DNA from: an uncultured Synechococcaceae cyanobacterium
GTDB lineage: Bacteria; Cyanobacteriota; Cyanobacteriia; PCC-6307; Cyanobiaceae
Length of the DNA: 64,000 bases
Assembly: GCA_902536065.1 (NCBI GenBank)
Contig: CACAVZ010000004.1
Location: 62,001-126,000, forward strand
Direction: 5' to 3'
The notes under the pieces are model-generated. The model was not told the origin of the DNA. It made no database searches and was given only the letters and a program-made list of their open reading frames with translations. Position numbers and translations under genes: made by a program. Shown here piece after piece: positions 25,760 through 35,840 of this stretch; within the stretch, counting starts at the first letter, position 1, and each line of letters begins with the position of its first letter.

Positions 25760-26986
25760 ATGGACTTTCAACAAGGGTTAATCACAACAATACATGAATA
25801 TGGAGTTACAAGAAATTTACTTAAGGAATTAAACAAAAGTCTTAAAAAAAGATCGACTAGCATTTTAATTCCATGCTTATATGAGGAGTTTGAGCGTCCA
25901 GCATTAAAAGACATAAGAGAAGTTTTAAAAGATCTTACAGGCTTAAATGAATTAGTTATTGCTCTCTCTGCAAAAACTGTTGAGCAAGCTAAAGCAGCAA
26001 AATCATTTTTTGACTCAATGCCATTTCCAGTTCACGTTCAATGGACTAACTCTCCCTCTGTAATAGAACTATTAAAAAGTCAAGAAAAAAATGGGTTAGA
26101 ACTTTTAGGAACTCCAGGTAAAGGATGGGCTGTCTGGCAAGGCATAGGAGTTGCGACGAGAAAATCAGAAGTTGTTGCTCTTTTTGATGCCGATATAAGA
26201 ACTTTTAGTCCTTTGTATCCTTCAAGAATGATACTTCCACTTCTAGATGAATCATATGGAATATCATATGTAAAAGCTTTTTACAGCAGGTTATCCTTAG
26301 AAACAAATCAATTACAAGGGAGAGCAACAAGATTATTTGTGGGTCCTTTATTGGCAAGTCTTGAGCAGTTAGTTGGGAAGGGTCCATTTTTACAATATCT
26401 TCAATCATTTAGATATCCATTAGCAGGTGAATTTGCTTTCACTAAAGACCTTGCTGTGAATTTACGAATTCCTTGTGACTGGGGATTAGAGATAGGTTTA
26501 TTATCAGAGGTTTATAGAAACGTAAGAACCTCCAAAATAGCCCAAGTAGATCTAGGTTTATTTGATCATAAACATAAGAATATTGGTGATTCATCTAAAG
26601 AAGGATTGCAAAAAATGTGTACAGAAATACTTTCGAGTGTTTTAAGAGGTCTCATGGAGCATCAAGCAGAGACATTAACCAGCACTCAATTAGCAACTTT
26701 AGAAGTTCTCTACAAAAGAGTTGGGGAAGATCGTGTAAAACAATTTGGATTAGATTCAGCAGTTAATCAACTTCCATACGATAGGCATGAAGAAGAGCTA
26801 TCAGTACAAAAATTTGCGAAGCTATTGAGACCGGCTACGGAAGATTACTTAGCTTGCCCTACGACCCAGCAATTACCAAGTTGGTCAAGAGTTCTCTCTT
26901 GCGAGGACAAACTGCAAGAAGATTTGGCAATTGCTGGGTCAAAAGATATAAAAACAACTAAAAAAGAATTAATAAAAAACTTCTAA
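25760..26986 (+). CDS. gpgS: Glucosyl-3-phosphoglycerate synthase
   Basis: Retaining GT-A glycosyltransferase that couples an NDP-glucose to 3-phosphoglycerate, the first step of glucosylglycerate synthesis, a compatible solute of marine picocyanobacteria especially under low nitrogen. The N-terminal [12 protein letters not shown], the donor loop [12 protein letters not shown], the DXD-like [12 protein letters not shown], and the acceptor region [11 protein letters not shown] with DWGLEIGLL match GpgS. 408 aa. It is divergent from the phosphatase/GH13/kinase operon. Confidence 0.92.
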   Translation: MDFQQGLITTIHEYGVTRNLLKELNKSLKKRSTSILIPCLYEEFERPALKDIREVLKDLTGLNELVIALSAKTVEQAKAAKSFFDSMPFPVHVQWTNSPSVIELLKSQEKNGLELLGTPGKGWAVWQGIGVATRKSEVVALFDADIRTFSPLYPSRMILPLLDESYGISYVKAFYSRLSLETNQLQGRATRLFVGPLLASLEQLVGKGPFLQYLQSFRYPLAGEFAFTKDLAVNLRIPCDWGLEIGLLSEVYRNVRTSKIAQVDLGLFDHKHKNIGDSSKEGLQKMCTEILSSVLRGLMEHQAETLTSTQLATLEVLYKRVGEDRVKQFGLDSAVNQLPYDRHEEELSVQKFAKLLRPATEDYLACPTTQQLPSWSRVLSCEDKLQEDLAIAGSKDIKTTKKELIKNF

Positions 26987-28692
26987 AGTAAAAAGTACCT
27001 TTGAGCCATTGGGACTTCATCAAGAGGTTCACAAGTAAGAAGTTCCCCGTCAGAAAAAACTTCATAAGTTTGAGGATCAACTGAAATATTTGGGAGCTTA
27101 TTATTAAGTTTCAGGTGTGATTTACTGATATTTCTCGTATTTTCTACAGCAATACATTTCTTTTGTAAGCCTAATTTATTTGGAATTTTTTGATCAATTG
27201 AATTTTTACTTAAAAAGGTAAAAGAACTCTTAATTAGAGATTGACCGAAGCTTGCAAACATAGGTCGACCATGTACAGGTCCTGGAGTAGGTATTGAAGC
27301 ATTAGCATCACCCATTTGGGACCAAACGATAGATCCTCCTTTAACAACTAAATCAGGCTTTACTGCAAAAAAGGAAGGTTTCCACAATACCAAATCTGCA
27401 ATTTTACCCTTTTCTATAGACCCAACATGTTTATCAATACCATGAGCTATTGCAGGATTAATTGTGACTTTAGAAATATATCTCTTTACTCTGTAATTAT
27501 CGTTTCTATCGGAATCCTGCGATAGCGGTCCCCTTTGGACTTTCATTTTATGGGCGGTTTGAAAAGTTCTTGTGATCACTTCACCAACTCTTCCCATAGC
27601 TTGAGAATCACTAGCAATAATTGAAAAGGCACCTATATCGTGCAAGATATCCTCAGCTGCAATAGTCTCTCTTCTGATCCTTGATTCGGCGAATGCAATA
27701 TCTTCTGGGATTTTAGAATCTAAATGATGACATACCATTAACATGTCAAGATGTTCTTCTAATGTGTTCCTCGTATAGGGTCTTGTTGGATTAGTGCTAC
27801 TTGGAAGAACATTTTTTTCTCCACAAATTTTTATGATGTCTGGCGCATGACCTCCACCTGCTCCTTCGGTATGAAAAGTATGAATAGTTCTTCCTGCAAT
27901 AGCCTTGATAGTGTCTTCAACAAATCCTGCCTCATTCAAAGTATCAGTATGAATACATACTTGTACGTCAAACTTATCTGCAACATTAAGACAAGAATTT
28001 ATTGTAGAGGGAGTCGTTCCCCAATCCTCATGAAGCTTCAAACCACATGCACCTGCTTCAATCTGATCAATTAGATTGCTCTCGTTTGTTGAATTTCCTT
28101 TTCCAAAAAAACCTAAATTCATGGGAAATGCTTCTGCAGATTGAAGCATTCTTGCAATATGAAAAGAACCCGGAGTACAAGTAGTGGCATTTGTTCCGGT
28201 TGCAGGTCCAGTTCCTCCCCCTAACATGGTTGTAATTCCTGAGGCTAATGCTGTCTCAATTTGTTGGGGACAGATAAAGTGAATGTGGGTATCTATTGAA
28301 CCTGCAGTGAGAATATGGCCTTCTCCAGCTATTACTTCTGTTGATGCGCCAATAACAATATCGACATTATCCTGGATATCAGGATTGCCAGCCTTACCAA
28401 TTTTAAAAATCATTCCATCCTTTATACCCACATCAGCCTTAATTATTCCCCACCAATCTACGATCAAAGCATTAGTTATTACTGTATCTACAGCTCCATC
28501 AGATCTTCTTACTTGAGACTGTCCCATCCCATCTCTAATAACTTTACCTCCACCGAATTTAACTTCATCTCCGTATGTAGTTAAATCCTTTTCTACTTCA
28601 ATAAAAAGTTCGGTATCAGCAAGTCTTACTCTATCTCCAGTAGTGGGTCCGTAAGTTTGAGCATAAGTATTTCTGTCAATTTTATAGGACAT
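26983..28692 (-). CDS. ureC: Urease alpha (catalytic) subunit
   Basis: Nickel amidohydrolase that hydrolyses urea to ammonia and carbamate. Metal ligands are visible in [11 protein letters not shown]. The carbamylated Lys is in [15 protein letters not shown], further His ligands are in [11 protein letters not shown] and [15 protein letters not shown], and the flap is [12 protein letters not shown]. 569 aa, full length. It is 4 bases after ureB in a ureD-ureA-ureB-ureC operon. Its 3' end overlaps the convergent gpgS stop by 4 bases. Confidence 0.98.
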   Translation of the reverse strand: MSYKIDRNTYAQTYGPTTGDRVRLADTELFIEVEKDLTTYGDEVKFGGGKVIRDGMGQSQVRRSDGAVDTVITNALIVDWWGIIKADVGIKDGMIFKIGKAGNPDIQDNVDIVIGASTEVIAGEGHILTAGSIDTHIHFICPQQIETALASGITTMLGGGTGPATGTNATTCTPGSFHIARMLQSAEAFPMNLGFFGKGNSTNESNLIDQIEAGACGLKLHEDWGTTPSTINSCLNVADKFDVQVCIHTDTLNEAGFVEDTIKAIAGRTIHTFHTEGAGGGHAPDIIKICGEKNVLPSSTNPTRPYTRNTLEEHLDMLMVCHHLDSKIPEDIAFAESRIRRETIAAEDILHDIGAFSIIASDSQAMGRVGEVITRTFQTAHKMKVQRGPLSQDSDRNDNYRVKRYISKVTINPAIAHGIDKHVGSIEKGKIADLVLWKPSFFAVKPDLVVKGGSIVWSQMGDANASIPTPGPVHGRPMFASFGQSLIKSSFTFLSKNSIDQKIPNKLGLQKKCIAVENTRNISKSHLKLNNKLPNISVDPQTYEVFSDGELLTCEPLDEVPMAQRYFLL

Positions 28693-28696
28693 AATT

Positions 28697-29017
28697 TTAA
28701 GTATCTAAAGAACCGTTAACCAATGAATTGAAACCATTTGCAATTCTTAACCCTGAATAAGGAACTAATTTGACATCAGTTGTATCTCCAGGTTCAAATC
28801 TAATTGCTGTTCCTGCAGGTATGTCAAGACGCATGCCAAATGTTAATTCTCGATCAAAAATTAAAGCCTTATTAGCTTCAAAAAAATGATAATGAGATCC
28901 AATTTGTACAGGTCTATCTCCAGAATTAGAAACTTTTACTGTTTTAACTTCCTTACCAAGATTTAATTCGATTTCACCTTGTTCAGGAATTAGTTCGCCA
29001 GGGATTAAATTACTCAT
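28697..29017 (-). CDS. ureB: Urease beta subunit
   Basis: Structural subunit of urease. The sequence begins [18 protein letters not shown] and contains [18 protein letters not shown] and [19 protein letters not shown], the canonical UreB blocks. 106 aa, normal length. Only 2 bases separate it from ureA and 4 from ureC. ATG start at 29017. Confidence 0.97.
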   Translation of the reverse strand: MSNLIPGELIPEQGEIELNLGKEVKTVKVSNSGDRPVQIGSHYHFFEANKALIFDRELTFGMRLDIPAGTAIRFEPGDTTDVKLVPYSGLRIANGFNSLVNGSLDT

Positions 29018-29019
29018 AA

Positions 29020-29322
29020 CTAGTTAATTGGATTGTGGATAGTAACTAACTTTGTTCCATCAGGGAAAACAGCTTCTATTTGGACTTCATCAATCATTTC
29101 AGGAATGCCCTCCATAACTTGTGATTTTGAAAGCCAGGTAGTTCCCTCTGACATTAATTGACTTACACTTTTTCCATCTCGAGCTCCTTCAAGAACTTGA
29201 AAGCTCAAAAAAGCAATTGTTTCGGGATAATTAAGCTTAAGACCTCGATTAAGCCTTCTTTCAGCTAAGAGCGCAGCAGAAAAAATCAATAATTTATCCT
29301 TTTCTTGAGGGGAAAGATGCAT
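29020..29322 (-). CDS. ureA: Urease gamma subunit
   Basis: Smallest urease subunit, 100 aa. It begins [23 protein letters not shown] and contains [22 protein letters not shown] and the QVEAVFPDG-like block [18 protein letters not shown], all standard for UreA. It is followed directly by ureB. The ureD gene ends 50 bases upstream on the same strand. Confidence 0.97.
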   Translation of the reverse strand: MHLSPQEKDKLLIFSAALLAERRLNRGLKLNYPETIAFLSFQVLEGARDGKSVSQLMSEGTTWLSKSQVMEGIPEMIDEVQIEAVFPDGTKLVTIHNPIN

Positions 29323-29372
29323 AATAAAAAATTAATCTATAAATTCTTAAAAAAGGTTCTTTCTGAACATAA

Positions 29373-30275
29373 TTAATAATTCATAGAATCTTGTAAAGGC
29401 CATACACCTTGATATTTTGGCTCACAAAATCCACTAACAGACCTAATTTGTTTCCAAATACAAAAAAAACATTTCCTAGCTTCTTGAGAAGAACTCCCCA
29501 AGAATCTTACAGAGATTCCATTTTCAAGGATTCCAATAGATAAATTATTATCAGTTTCATTAAAAATCTTTTTTATATTTGCCACAAGATTATTTATTTT
29601 TGACGAAGAAAAATCTTTTTCGCAAATCCAAATTAAAGATCCAAAAACAGGCATGTAATCCATACCTGATTTGGCCGCATAACTTGCCTTTGATAATTCA
29701 ATTTGATCAACATATTCCCAATCATCATGTAAATCATTATTTCTCATAATTTCTAATTTAGACCTAAAAACTCCACTCTCAATAGATTCTCCAGAAGAAG
29801 ATCTTCCAAGTCTTATCAAATCAGTGAATAAAAAACTTGAAGTTTTTGAAATAGATACTTTAAACTTTTGCTCATATAAACCATTTGCAAAGATAATTGT
29901 TTCTTGAGGGAGATATTCCAAATGAGAATTATCAAGAATATTTATGAGATTTTTCTGCTTTGAAAAAATTCCTTTTGGATTTATTTTAGATATCCCAACT
30001 GATCCATATACTTTCTGAGCTGAAGAAGTAGTCAACAATACCTTAGAGTTTTTTTCAAGATTTACCTCAAACTCAAGGAAATCGCCCCCAACCAATCCAC
30101 CTGCAGTATGAAGAACAGGTAGAATGCATCTGCCCTCCTGATCATGAGTAGACTTTAACAACTTGTAAGGAGAAGTTGATTTAGATTTAAAGATTGTTTT
30201 ATCAACATTTCCTAAACTTGCTTTATTATTGAAAAAATTTAAGAAACAATTACCTTCCCATGAAGTTTTAATCAT
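29373..30275 (-). CDS. ureD: Urease accessory protein UreD
   Basis: Scaffold chaperone for nickel insertion into apo-urease, acting with UreF and UreG. The conserved [17 protein letters not shown] segment, [12 protein letters not shown] and the following [12 protein letters not shown] are typical. 300 aa. ATG start at 30275. It leads the minus-strand ureDABC set and is divergent from ureE across about 50 bases. Confidence 0.94.
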   Translation of the reverse strand: MIKTSWEGNCFLNFFNNKASLGNVDKTIFKSKSTSPYKLLKSTHDQEGRCILPVLHTAGGLVGGDFLEFEVNLEKNSKVLLTTSSAQKVYGSVGISKINPKGIFSKQKNLINILDNSHLEYLPQETIIFANGLYEQKFKVSISKTSSFLFTDLIRLGRSSSGESIESGVFRSKLEIMRNNDLHDDWEYVDQIELSKASYAAKSGMDYMPVFGSLIWICEKDFSSSKINNLVANIKKIFNETDNNLSIGILENGISVRFLGSSSQEARKCFFCIWKQIRSVSGFCEPKYQGVWPLQDSMNY

Positions 30276-30323
30276 AAATTGTTTTCTTTAATTACTAAAT
30301 TAAAGTAACCAAAAATTTTGATT

Positions 30324-30773
30324 ATGAGAATGAATAACCAAATTGTTGTAACCGATTGGATTAAGGAAAAACCGAAATTTGGTTCATTTTTAAAACTTAC
30401 CCTAAGTTCAGATGAAAGAAGAATCTTAAGAGGAAAAAGATTAACTGATTGTGATCAAGAAATAATTTTACAATTACCTAGAGATGGCAAATTAAATGAT
30501 GGAGATATTCTTTCAACTAATGAGTCCAATTTTTATATAGAGATAATTGCAAAAAAAGAAAATTTAATTGAAATAAGTACAAATTCTAAAATTGAACTTA
30601 TTAAAACTGCTTATCATCTTGGAAATAGGCACGTAGAAGTTGAAATCGAAGAAGGCTTTCTTCTAACAAAAAGTGATTATGTTATTAAAAATATGCTTCT
30701 TAATTTTAAAGTTGAAGTAAAAAATACGAAAAAAAAGTTTTTTCCTGAAACAGGCGCCCATAGTCATGAATAA
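30324..30773 (+). CDS. ureE: Urease accessory protein UreE, nickel metallochaperone
   Basis: Delivers nickel to the urease activation complex. KLTLSSDERRILRGKRLTDCDQEIILQLPRDG, the central TAYHLGNRHVEVEIEEGF (metal-binding His) and the GAHSHE tail match UreE. The tail is short, not the long poly-His of some species. The ATG at 30324 is preferred over a TTG at 30318; an ATG at 30330 is also possible. It overlaps ureF by 8 bases. Confidence 0.93.
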   Translation: MRMNNQIVVTDWIKEKPKFGSFLKLTLSSDERRILRGKRLTDCDQEIILQLPRDGKLNDGDILSTNESNFYIEIIAKKENLIEISTNSKIELIKTAYHLGNRHVEVEIEEGFLLTKSDYVIKNMLLNFKVEVKNTKKKFFPETGAHSHE

Positions 30774-31452
30774 AAGTCACTTATTAAAATATTTATTAAT
30801 AAGTCCTAACTTACCAGTTGGAGGATTTTGTTATTCGGAGGGGATGGAGAGTTTTCTTCACAATAAAAATTTAACAGATTCAAATTCGGTAAAAGAATTA
30901 ATCATAAGTGAACTAGAAATTGGTCAGATAAGATTAGATGCAAGACTTTTACTAGATTTTTTTGATATTTTCGATGAGATAAACGATCGCAAAAATTTAA
31001 ACGGTAATTTTCAAAAGCTAATGAGTTTGGATAAATGGATCCTCTCATCAAAGGACTCTCTCGAGATGAGAGAACAACAAATTCAAATGGCAAAATCTCT
31101 CTTTGATTTAACCAAAGAATTTGGATTTGAATTTCTATATGAAAATAATAAAAAAAGCTCCTGGTCATTAGCGTGGAGTTGGGCTTGTTATTGTTTTGAA
31201 ATTACCAAGTTAGAAATGGTTGAGAATTTTTTCTATGCGTGGAGTGCAAACCAACTAAGTGCTGCATTAAGAATTATTCCTATTGGATCAACAAAAGCAC
31301 AATTAATTCAGAGAGACTTATTAGAAATAATTTCAAAAGTTTCTAAAGAAATTATGGACAAAGAAATTGATGACATCTATTTTGGCAATGTAGGTTTAGC
31401 TATGGCACAACAAAATCATAATGACCTTTATACAAAACTTTTTAGAAATTAA
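30766..31452 (+). CDS. ureF: Urease accessory protein UreF
   Basis: Part of the UreDFG nickel-insertion complex; controls UreG GTPase activity. It begins with LLKYLLISPNLPVGGFCYSEGMES, a hallmark block, and contains LDKWILSSKDSLEMREQQIQM and ANQLSAALRIIPIGSTKAQ. 228 aa. ATG start overlapping the ureE stop. ureG follows after 3 bases. Confidence 0.94.
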   Translation: MNKSHLLKYLLISPNLPVGGFCYSEGMESFLHNKNLTDSNSVKELIISELEIGQIRLDARLLLDFFDIFDEINDRKNLNGNFQKLMSLDKWILSSKDSLEMREQQIQMAKSLFDLTKEFGFEFLYENNKKSSWSLAWSWACYCFEITKLEMVENFFYAWSANQLSAALRIIPIGSTKAQLIQRDLLEIISKVSKEIMDKEIDDIYFGNVGLAMAQQNHNDLYTKLFRN

Positions 31453-31455
31453 TTT

Positions 31456-32067
31456 ATGAGCAGCAAATTGAGAGTAGGGGTTGCTGGGCCTGTAGGTTCA
31501 GGAAAAACTGCATTAGTAGAGACTCTATGCTTAAGCCTGAAAAAAAATTATGAGATAGCAATTGTCACAAATGATATCTACACCAAAGAAGATGCTAACT
31601 TCCTTATAAATAAAAAAGTATTAGAGGAAGGAAGGATAATTGGAGTGGAAACAGGAGGTTGTCCTCATACCGCGATAAGAGAGGATTGTTCATTAAATAA
31701 AAATGCAGTTTTAGATTTAGAAAATAAATATAATCCTTTAGATTTTGTTTTTGTAGAAAGTGGAGGTGATAATTTAGCATCTAGCTTTAGTCCAGAACTT
31801 GTTGATTTATCAATATATGTAATTGATGTATCTGCTGGAGACAAAATTCCTAGAAAAGGGGGACCAGGAATAACAAGGTCGGATTTATTATTAATAAACA
31901 AAATTGACTTAGCAGATAAAGTTGGTGCAGATTTAAATATTATGAAAAGTGATACTGAATTTATGCGAAAAGGCAAACCCTGGTTTTTTACCAACCTTAG
32001 TATCGGCATAGGAGTTGAAGAAATAACCCAATTTTTAGAATCACATATACCCAACAATCGAAACTAG
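31456..32067 (+). CDS. ureG: Urease accessory GTPase UreG
   Basis: SIMIBI-class GTPase that powers nickel transfer to urease. The P-loop is [15 protein letters not shown]. The metal-site motif Cys-Pro-His is in [17 protein letters not shown]. Switch II is [12 protein letters not shown], and the guanine-specificity motif NKID is in [13 protein letters not shown]. 203 aa, full length. Last gene of the ureEFG operon. The NtcA-like promoter of urtA begins about 40 bases downstream. Confidence 0.97.
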   Translation: MSSKLRVGVAGPVGSGKTALVETLCLSLKKNYEIAIVTNDIYTKEDANFLINKKVLEEGRIIGVETGGCPHTAIREDCSLNKNAVLDLENKYNPLDFVFVESGGDNLASSFSPELVDLSIYVIDVSAGDKIPRKGGPGITRSDLLLINKIDLADKVGADLNIMKSDTEFMRKGKPWFFTNLSIGIGVEEITQFLESHIPNNRN

Positions 32068-32105
32068 AAAAATGTTTATTACTAATATATTGGATTCAAC
32101 AAAAA

Positions 32106-32147
32106 GTTACGACTGATACAAAACGAATCCTCACTCGTTAATAACTT
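32106..32147 (+). promoter_or_regulatory. Candidate NtcA-activated promoter of urtA
   Basis: GTT-N8-TAC at 32106-32119 differs at one base from the NtcA consensus GTA-N8-TAC. It is followed after 22 bases by TAACTT (32142-32147), which fits the TAN3T -10 used at class II NtcA promoters. The urtA ATG is at 32196. NtcA control of urea transport is known in marine cyanobacteria; the specific site here is inferred. Confidence 0.55.
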
Positions 32148-32195
32148 TTATTTTATCCCCCTAATGAGGGTCAATTTCCTAATTTATCCTAATTC

Positions 32196-33473
32196 ATGAG
32201 AATTTCAAGGCGTATTTTGGCAGGTTTAGCTACTGCCTCACTTGCGGTCACCGCAACATCGTGTGGTGGAGGCGGAACCTCCGGAAGTTTCGATGACACA
32301 GTTACCGTTGGTATTTTGCATTCCTTATCCGGAACAATGGCTATCTCTGAATCAACTCTTGTTGATACAGAAAAAATGGCAATTGAAGAGATAAATGCTG
32401 CTGGTGGTGTGAACGTTGGCGGCAAAAGTTACAAAATAGAATACATAGTTGAAGATGGTGCATCTGACTGGCCTACTTTTGCTGAGAAATCTAAGAAACT
32501 TATAGACCAAGACGGAGTTCCTGTCGTATTTGGTGGATGGACATCTGCAAGTAGAAAGGCAATGTTACCTGTCTACGAATCAAAAGATGCGTTCCTCTAC
32601 TACCCAATTCAATATGAAGCTCAAGAATGTTCTAACAACATTTTCTATACAGGAGCCACACCAAACCAACAATCGGAACCTGCTACAGATTTCATGTATA
32701 AGCGTTCTCCCGCAGCTGGTGGAGATTTCTTCCTTGTAGGTTCTGATTATGTTTTCCCAAGAACTTCAAACACAATCACAAAAGCTCAGGTAAAACAGTT
32801 AGGCGGTAAAGTTGTTGGAGAAGATTACCTTCCATTAGGAAATACTGAAGTTGCTCCAATTATCTCAAAAATCAAAAAGGCTCTTCCTGAAGGTGGAATA
32901 ATCATTAATACACTTAATGGTGACCAAAACGTTGCATTCTTCAAACAGATTCAAGACGCAGGTATCACACCTTCGAGTGGCTACTACGTAATGAACTATT
33001 CAATTGCTGAAGAAGAGATTAGTACAATTGGTCCTGAATTCCTTGAAGGTCACTACGGCGCTTGGAACTACATGATGTCAATTGATACTCCTGCATCTAA
33101 GAAATTTGCTAAAAGTTTCAAGAAAAGATGGGGAGCAGATCGTGTTGTAGCTGATCCTCAAGAATCTGCTTATAACATGGTTTACTTATGGAAACAAGCA
33201 GTTGAAGACGCTGGAACTTTCGACGACAACGCAGTAAGGGAAGCCCTAGTTGGACAAAAGTTTGATGCTCCACAAGGTCCTGTTGAAGTTATGCCTAACC
33301 ATCACTTATCTCAAACAGTAAGAATTGGAGAGATTAATGCAGAGGGTGGCTTTACAATTCTTGAAGAGACAGGAGTTGTTCTTCCACAAGCATGGAACCA
33401 AAAGCATCCAAGCTCAAAAGGATTTGCATGCGATTGGACAGATCCTTCTAAAGGAGAAAAGTATAAGCTTTAA
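32196..33473 (+). CDS. urtA: Urea ABC transporter substrate-binding protein UrtA
   Basis: Periplasmic binding protein of the UrtABCDE high-affinity urea transporter. The signal sequence MRISRRILAGLATASLAVTATSC ends in a lipobox-like TATSC with Cys23, so a lipoprotein anchor is likely; SRRIL also resembles a twin-arginine motif. The mature part VTVGILHSLSGTMAISESTL and the FYTGATPNQQSEPA block match UrtA. 425 aa. Its coding sequence looks richer in G+C than its neighbours, consistent with high expression. Confidence 0.96.
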   Translation: MRISRRILAGLATASLAVTATSCGGGGTSGSFDDTVTVGILHSLSGTMAISESTLVDTEKMAIEEINAAGGVNVGGKSYKIEYIVEDGASDWPTFAEKSKKLIDQDGVPVVFGGWTSASRKAMLPVYESKDAFLYYPIQYEAQECSNNIFYTGATPNQQSEPATDFMYKRSPAAGGDFFLVGSDYVFPRTSNTITKAQVKQLGGKVVGEDYLPLGNTEVAPIISKIKKALPEGGIIINTLNGDQNVAFFKQIQDAGITPSSGYYVMNYSIAEEEISTIGPEFLEGHYGAWNYMMSIDTPASKKFAKSFKKRWGADRVVADPQESAYNMVYLWKQAVEDAGTFDDNAVREALVGQKFDAPQGPVEVMPNHHLSQTVRIGEINAEGGFTILEETGVVLPQAWNQKHPSSKGFACDWTDPSKGEKYKL

Positions 33474-33494
33474 TTTAATTAAAACCTATGCTTC

Positions 33495-33530
33495 AAAATA
33501 AAAGGAGGTTAACACCTCCTTTTATTTTAT
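33495..33530 (+). terminator. Strong hairpin between urtA and urtB
   Basis: A perfect 15-bp stem (33495-33509 with 33514-33528) encloses a TAAC loop. The stem is AAAATAAAAGGAGGT with its exact complement, and its 3' side is T-rich (CCTTTTATTTTAT). It looks like an intrinsic terminator placed inside the operon. It probably lets urtA be transcribed in excess over the permease genes and protects the urtA mRNA 3' end. Confidence 0.75.
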
Positions 33531-33555
33531 ATAAACAAATATTTTCTTTTTCAAA

Positions 33556-34710
33556 TTGGAGTTACTTCTCGACAGCCTTTTTAATGGAGTTGCGATCGGA
33601 TCTGTACTACTTGTTGCTGCATTAGGTCTTGCGATTGTTTTTGGTCTCATGGGTGTTATTAATCTTGCCCATGGAGAACTTATGATGCTTGGGGCTTACA
33701 CAACATACGTTACACAATTAATTTTCAAATTACCTATATTAAAACCCTTCTACAATTCATACATAATAGTTTCAATTTTCCTTGCTTTTATTGTTAGTGG
33801 AGTAGTAGGCATTCTTCTGGAAAAAACAATAATAAGGAAGCTTTATGGAAGTCCACTAGAAACTCTTCTCGCTACTTGGGGCGTCAGCTTAATTCTTCAA
33901 CAATTTGTCAGAAGTGTACCATTGGCTTATGGGACCGGTCTTGTAATAAGTCTAATAATTGGTTTATTTTTACCAACAACATTTTCTTCAAAAATAAAAG
34001 AATCAATAAATTTCAAATATTTTAAATTTAGTTCTTGGATATTGGCAGCTTTAACTGGGGTTCTCACCGGTGGCGTCATTTCATCAACTGTAAGCAAACT
34101 TAGTAGAGCGAGTGCTCGTAATGTTGATGTAACAGCTCCCTCATGGATGAGAGGTCAAGTAGAAATTTTAGGAACTGCGTTTCCTAAAACAAGATTAATG
34201 ATAATTGTAATTACACTTATTTCTGTAATAGCAATTACATTATTTCTAAACCAAAGTGCTTGGGGGATGCGTATAAGAGCAGTTACTCAAAACCGACAAA
34301 TGAGTGACTGTCTTGGTATATCTACTGAAAAAGTGGATATAATTACTTTTGGGATAGGGTCTGGATTAGCAGGAGTTGCTGGAGTAGCAGTATCACTATT
34401 AGGTTCTGTAGGACCAAATGTTGGTGGAAACTATATAGTTGGTTGTTTTATGGTTGTAGTGCTGGGCGGAGTAGGTAATTTATTAGGGACAGTACTTGCT
34501 TCCTTTGGAATAGGAATAATGACGGATTTAATTGGAGCTGGAAGGCTCTTATCAATATGGCCAGATATGCCTTTACCACTCTCAAACACAATCAACTTTT
34601 TTGCGACAACAAGTATGGCAAGAGTAATGATATTTGCATTAATAGTTATATTCTTGCAATTTAAACCCACAGGTTTATTTCCTCAAAAAGGCAGGATGGT
34701 GGAAAACTAA
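33556..34710 (+). CDS. urtB: Urea ABC transporter permease UrtB
   Basis: Branched-chain-amino-acid-type permease subunit. LLDSLFNGVAIGSVLLVAALGLAIVFGLMGVINLAHGELMMLGAY and the later IRAVTQNRQMSDCLGI and FGIGSGLAGVAGVAVSLLG are typical of the LivH/UrtB family. About eight to nine membrane helices, 384 aa. The start is TTG at 33556. Its last base is the first base of the urtC ATG, so the two genes are translationally coupled. Confidence 0.95.
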   Translation: MELLLDSLFNGVAIGSVLLVAALGLAIVFGLMGVINLAHGELMMLGAYTTYVTQLIFKLPILKPFYNSYIIVSIFLAFIVSGVVGILLEKTIIRKLYGSPLETLLATWGVSLILQQFVRSVPLAYGTGLVISLIIGLFLPTTFSSKIKESINFKYFKFSSWILAALTGVLTGGVISSTVSKLSRASARNVDVTAPSWMRGQVEILGTAFPKTRLMIIVITLISVIAITLFLNQSAWGMRIRAVTQNRQMSDCLGISTEKVDIITFGIGSGLAGVAGVAVSLLGSVGPNVGGNYIVGCFMVVVLGGVGNLLGTVLASFGIGIMTDLIGAGRLLSIWPDMPLPLSNTINFFATTSMARVMIFALIVIFLQFKPTGLFPQKGRMVEN

Positions 34711-35840
34711 TGTCTCTAAGTAAATTTAAATTTGATAAAAGAATAGTATTATCATTCTGGATAATATTAATAGCTCTAATTATTGCAGCACCAACCTTAC
34801 TCCCTGTATTTAGACTAAATCTTCTTGGTAGATACTTATCTTTGTCCATAGTTGCTCTTGGTGTAGATCTTATCTGGGGATATACAGGTTTATTAAGTCT
34901 TGGACAAGGTATATTTTTTGCATTAGGTGGATATTGCGCAGCAATGTATTTGCAAATAACCAGCTCTTCTGAATTCCCAAATAATATTCCTGAATTTTTT
35001 GCTTTATATGGTGTTGAAAAATTGCCTTTTTTCTGGGAACCTTTTAAATCGCCAATTTTCACTTTCTTCGCTATCTGGATAATTCCAGCATTAGTTGCTG
35101 GTTTAATTGGATTTCTTGTTTTCAGGAATCGAATCAAAGGAGTTTATTTTTCTATACTTACTCAAGCTTCTCTTCTTGTATTCTTTAACTTCTTTAATGG
35201 ACAACAAAAACTTATAAATGGAACAAATGGATTAAAAACAGATGTGACACAACTATTTGGTCAGATGGTAGGTTCTGAGTCCATGCAAAGAATATTCTTT
35301 TGGATAACGGCCATACTAGTTATAGCCACATGGTTTTTTGCAAAATGGGTAGTTAGAGGAAGATTTGGAAATATTCTTATAGGAATACGAGATGATGAAC
35401 CAAGAGTTCGATTTACAGGATATAACCCAGTTATATTCAAAACGATAGTATTTTCTATTGCTGGAGGTCTCGCTGGAATTTCGGGAGCTTTATATACTGT
35501 TCAATCTGGAATAGTATCACCTCAATTCATGACAGTTCCCTTTTCTATAGAAATGGTTATTTGGGTTGCTGTTGGAGGTAGGGGAACTTTATTGGGAGCA
35601 ATACTAGGAGCTGTTTTCATCAACTACGCAAAAAGTCTAGTAAGTGAAGCTTTACCTGCTAGCTGGATGTTTATCCAAGGAGGGTTATTTATCTTAGTTG
35701 TAACAGCTCTGCCAGAAGGAGTTTTAGGATGGATTCAAGGAGATGGTCCTAGGAATCTTCTTCAAAGGTTTGGTTTGAAAAGGAAGATAGAAACCTATCC
35801 AAGCTTAGAAGTTAACAATCAGGAGGGGAATAATGAATAA
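34710..35840 (+). CDS. urtC: Urea ABC transporter permease UrtC
   Basis: Second permease subunit (LivM type). GVDLIWGYTGLLSLGQGIFFALGGYCAAMY, the EAA-like IRDDEPRVRFTGYNPVIFK and the AGGLAGISGALYT segment are hallmarks. Multiple membrane helices, 376 aa. It overlaps urtB by 1 base and urtD by 8 bases. Confidence 0.95.
   Translation: MSLSKFKFDKRIVLSFWIILIALIIAAPTLLPVFRLNLLGRYLSLSIVALGVDLIWGYTGLLSLGQGIFFALGGYCAAMYLQITSSSEFPNNIPEFFALYGVEKLPFFWEPFKSPIFTFFAIWIIPALVAGLIGFLVFRNRIKGVYFSILTQASLLVFFNFFNGQQKLINGTNGLKTDVTQLFGQMVGSESMQRIFFWITAILVIATWFFAKWVVRGRFGNILIGIRDDEPRVRFTGYNPVIFKTIVFSIAGGLAGISGALYTVQSGIVSPQFMTVPFSIEMVIWVAVGGRGTLLGAILGAVFINYAKSLVSEALPASWMFIQGGLFILVVTALPEGVLGWIQGDGPRNLLQRFGLKRKIETYPSLEVNNQEGNNE

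Noticed and set aside
31665..32057. A 130-codon minus-strand ORF opposite ureG
   Set aside because: ureG has all GTPase motifs on the plus strand; the antisense ORF shows no family features.
34661..35137. A 158-codon minus-strand ORF opposite urtC
   Set aside because: It is a shadow of a clear permease gene.
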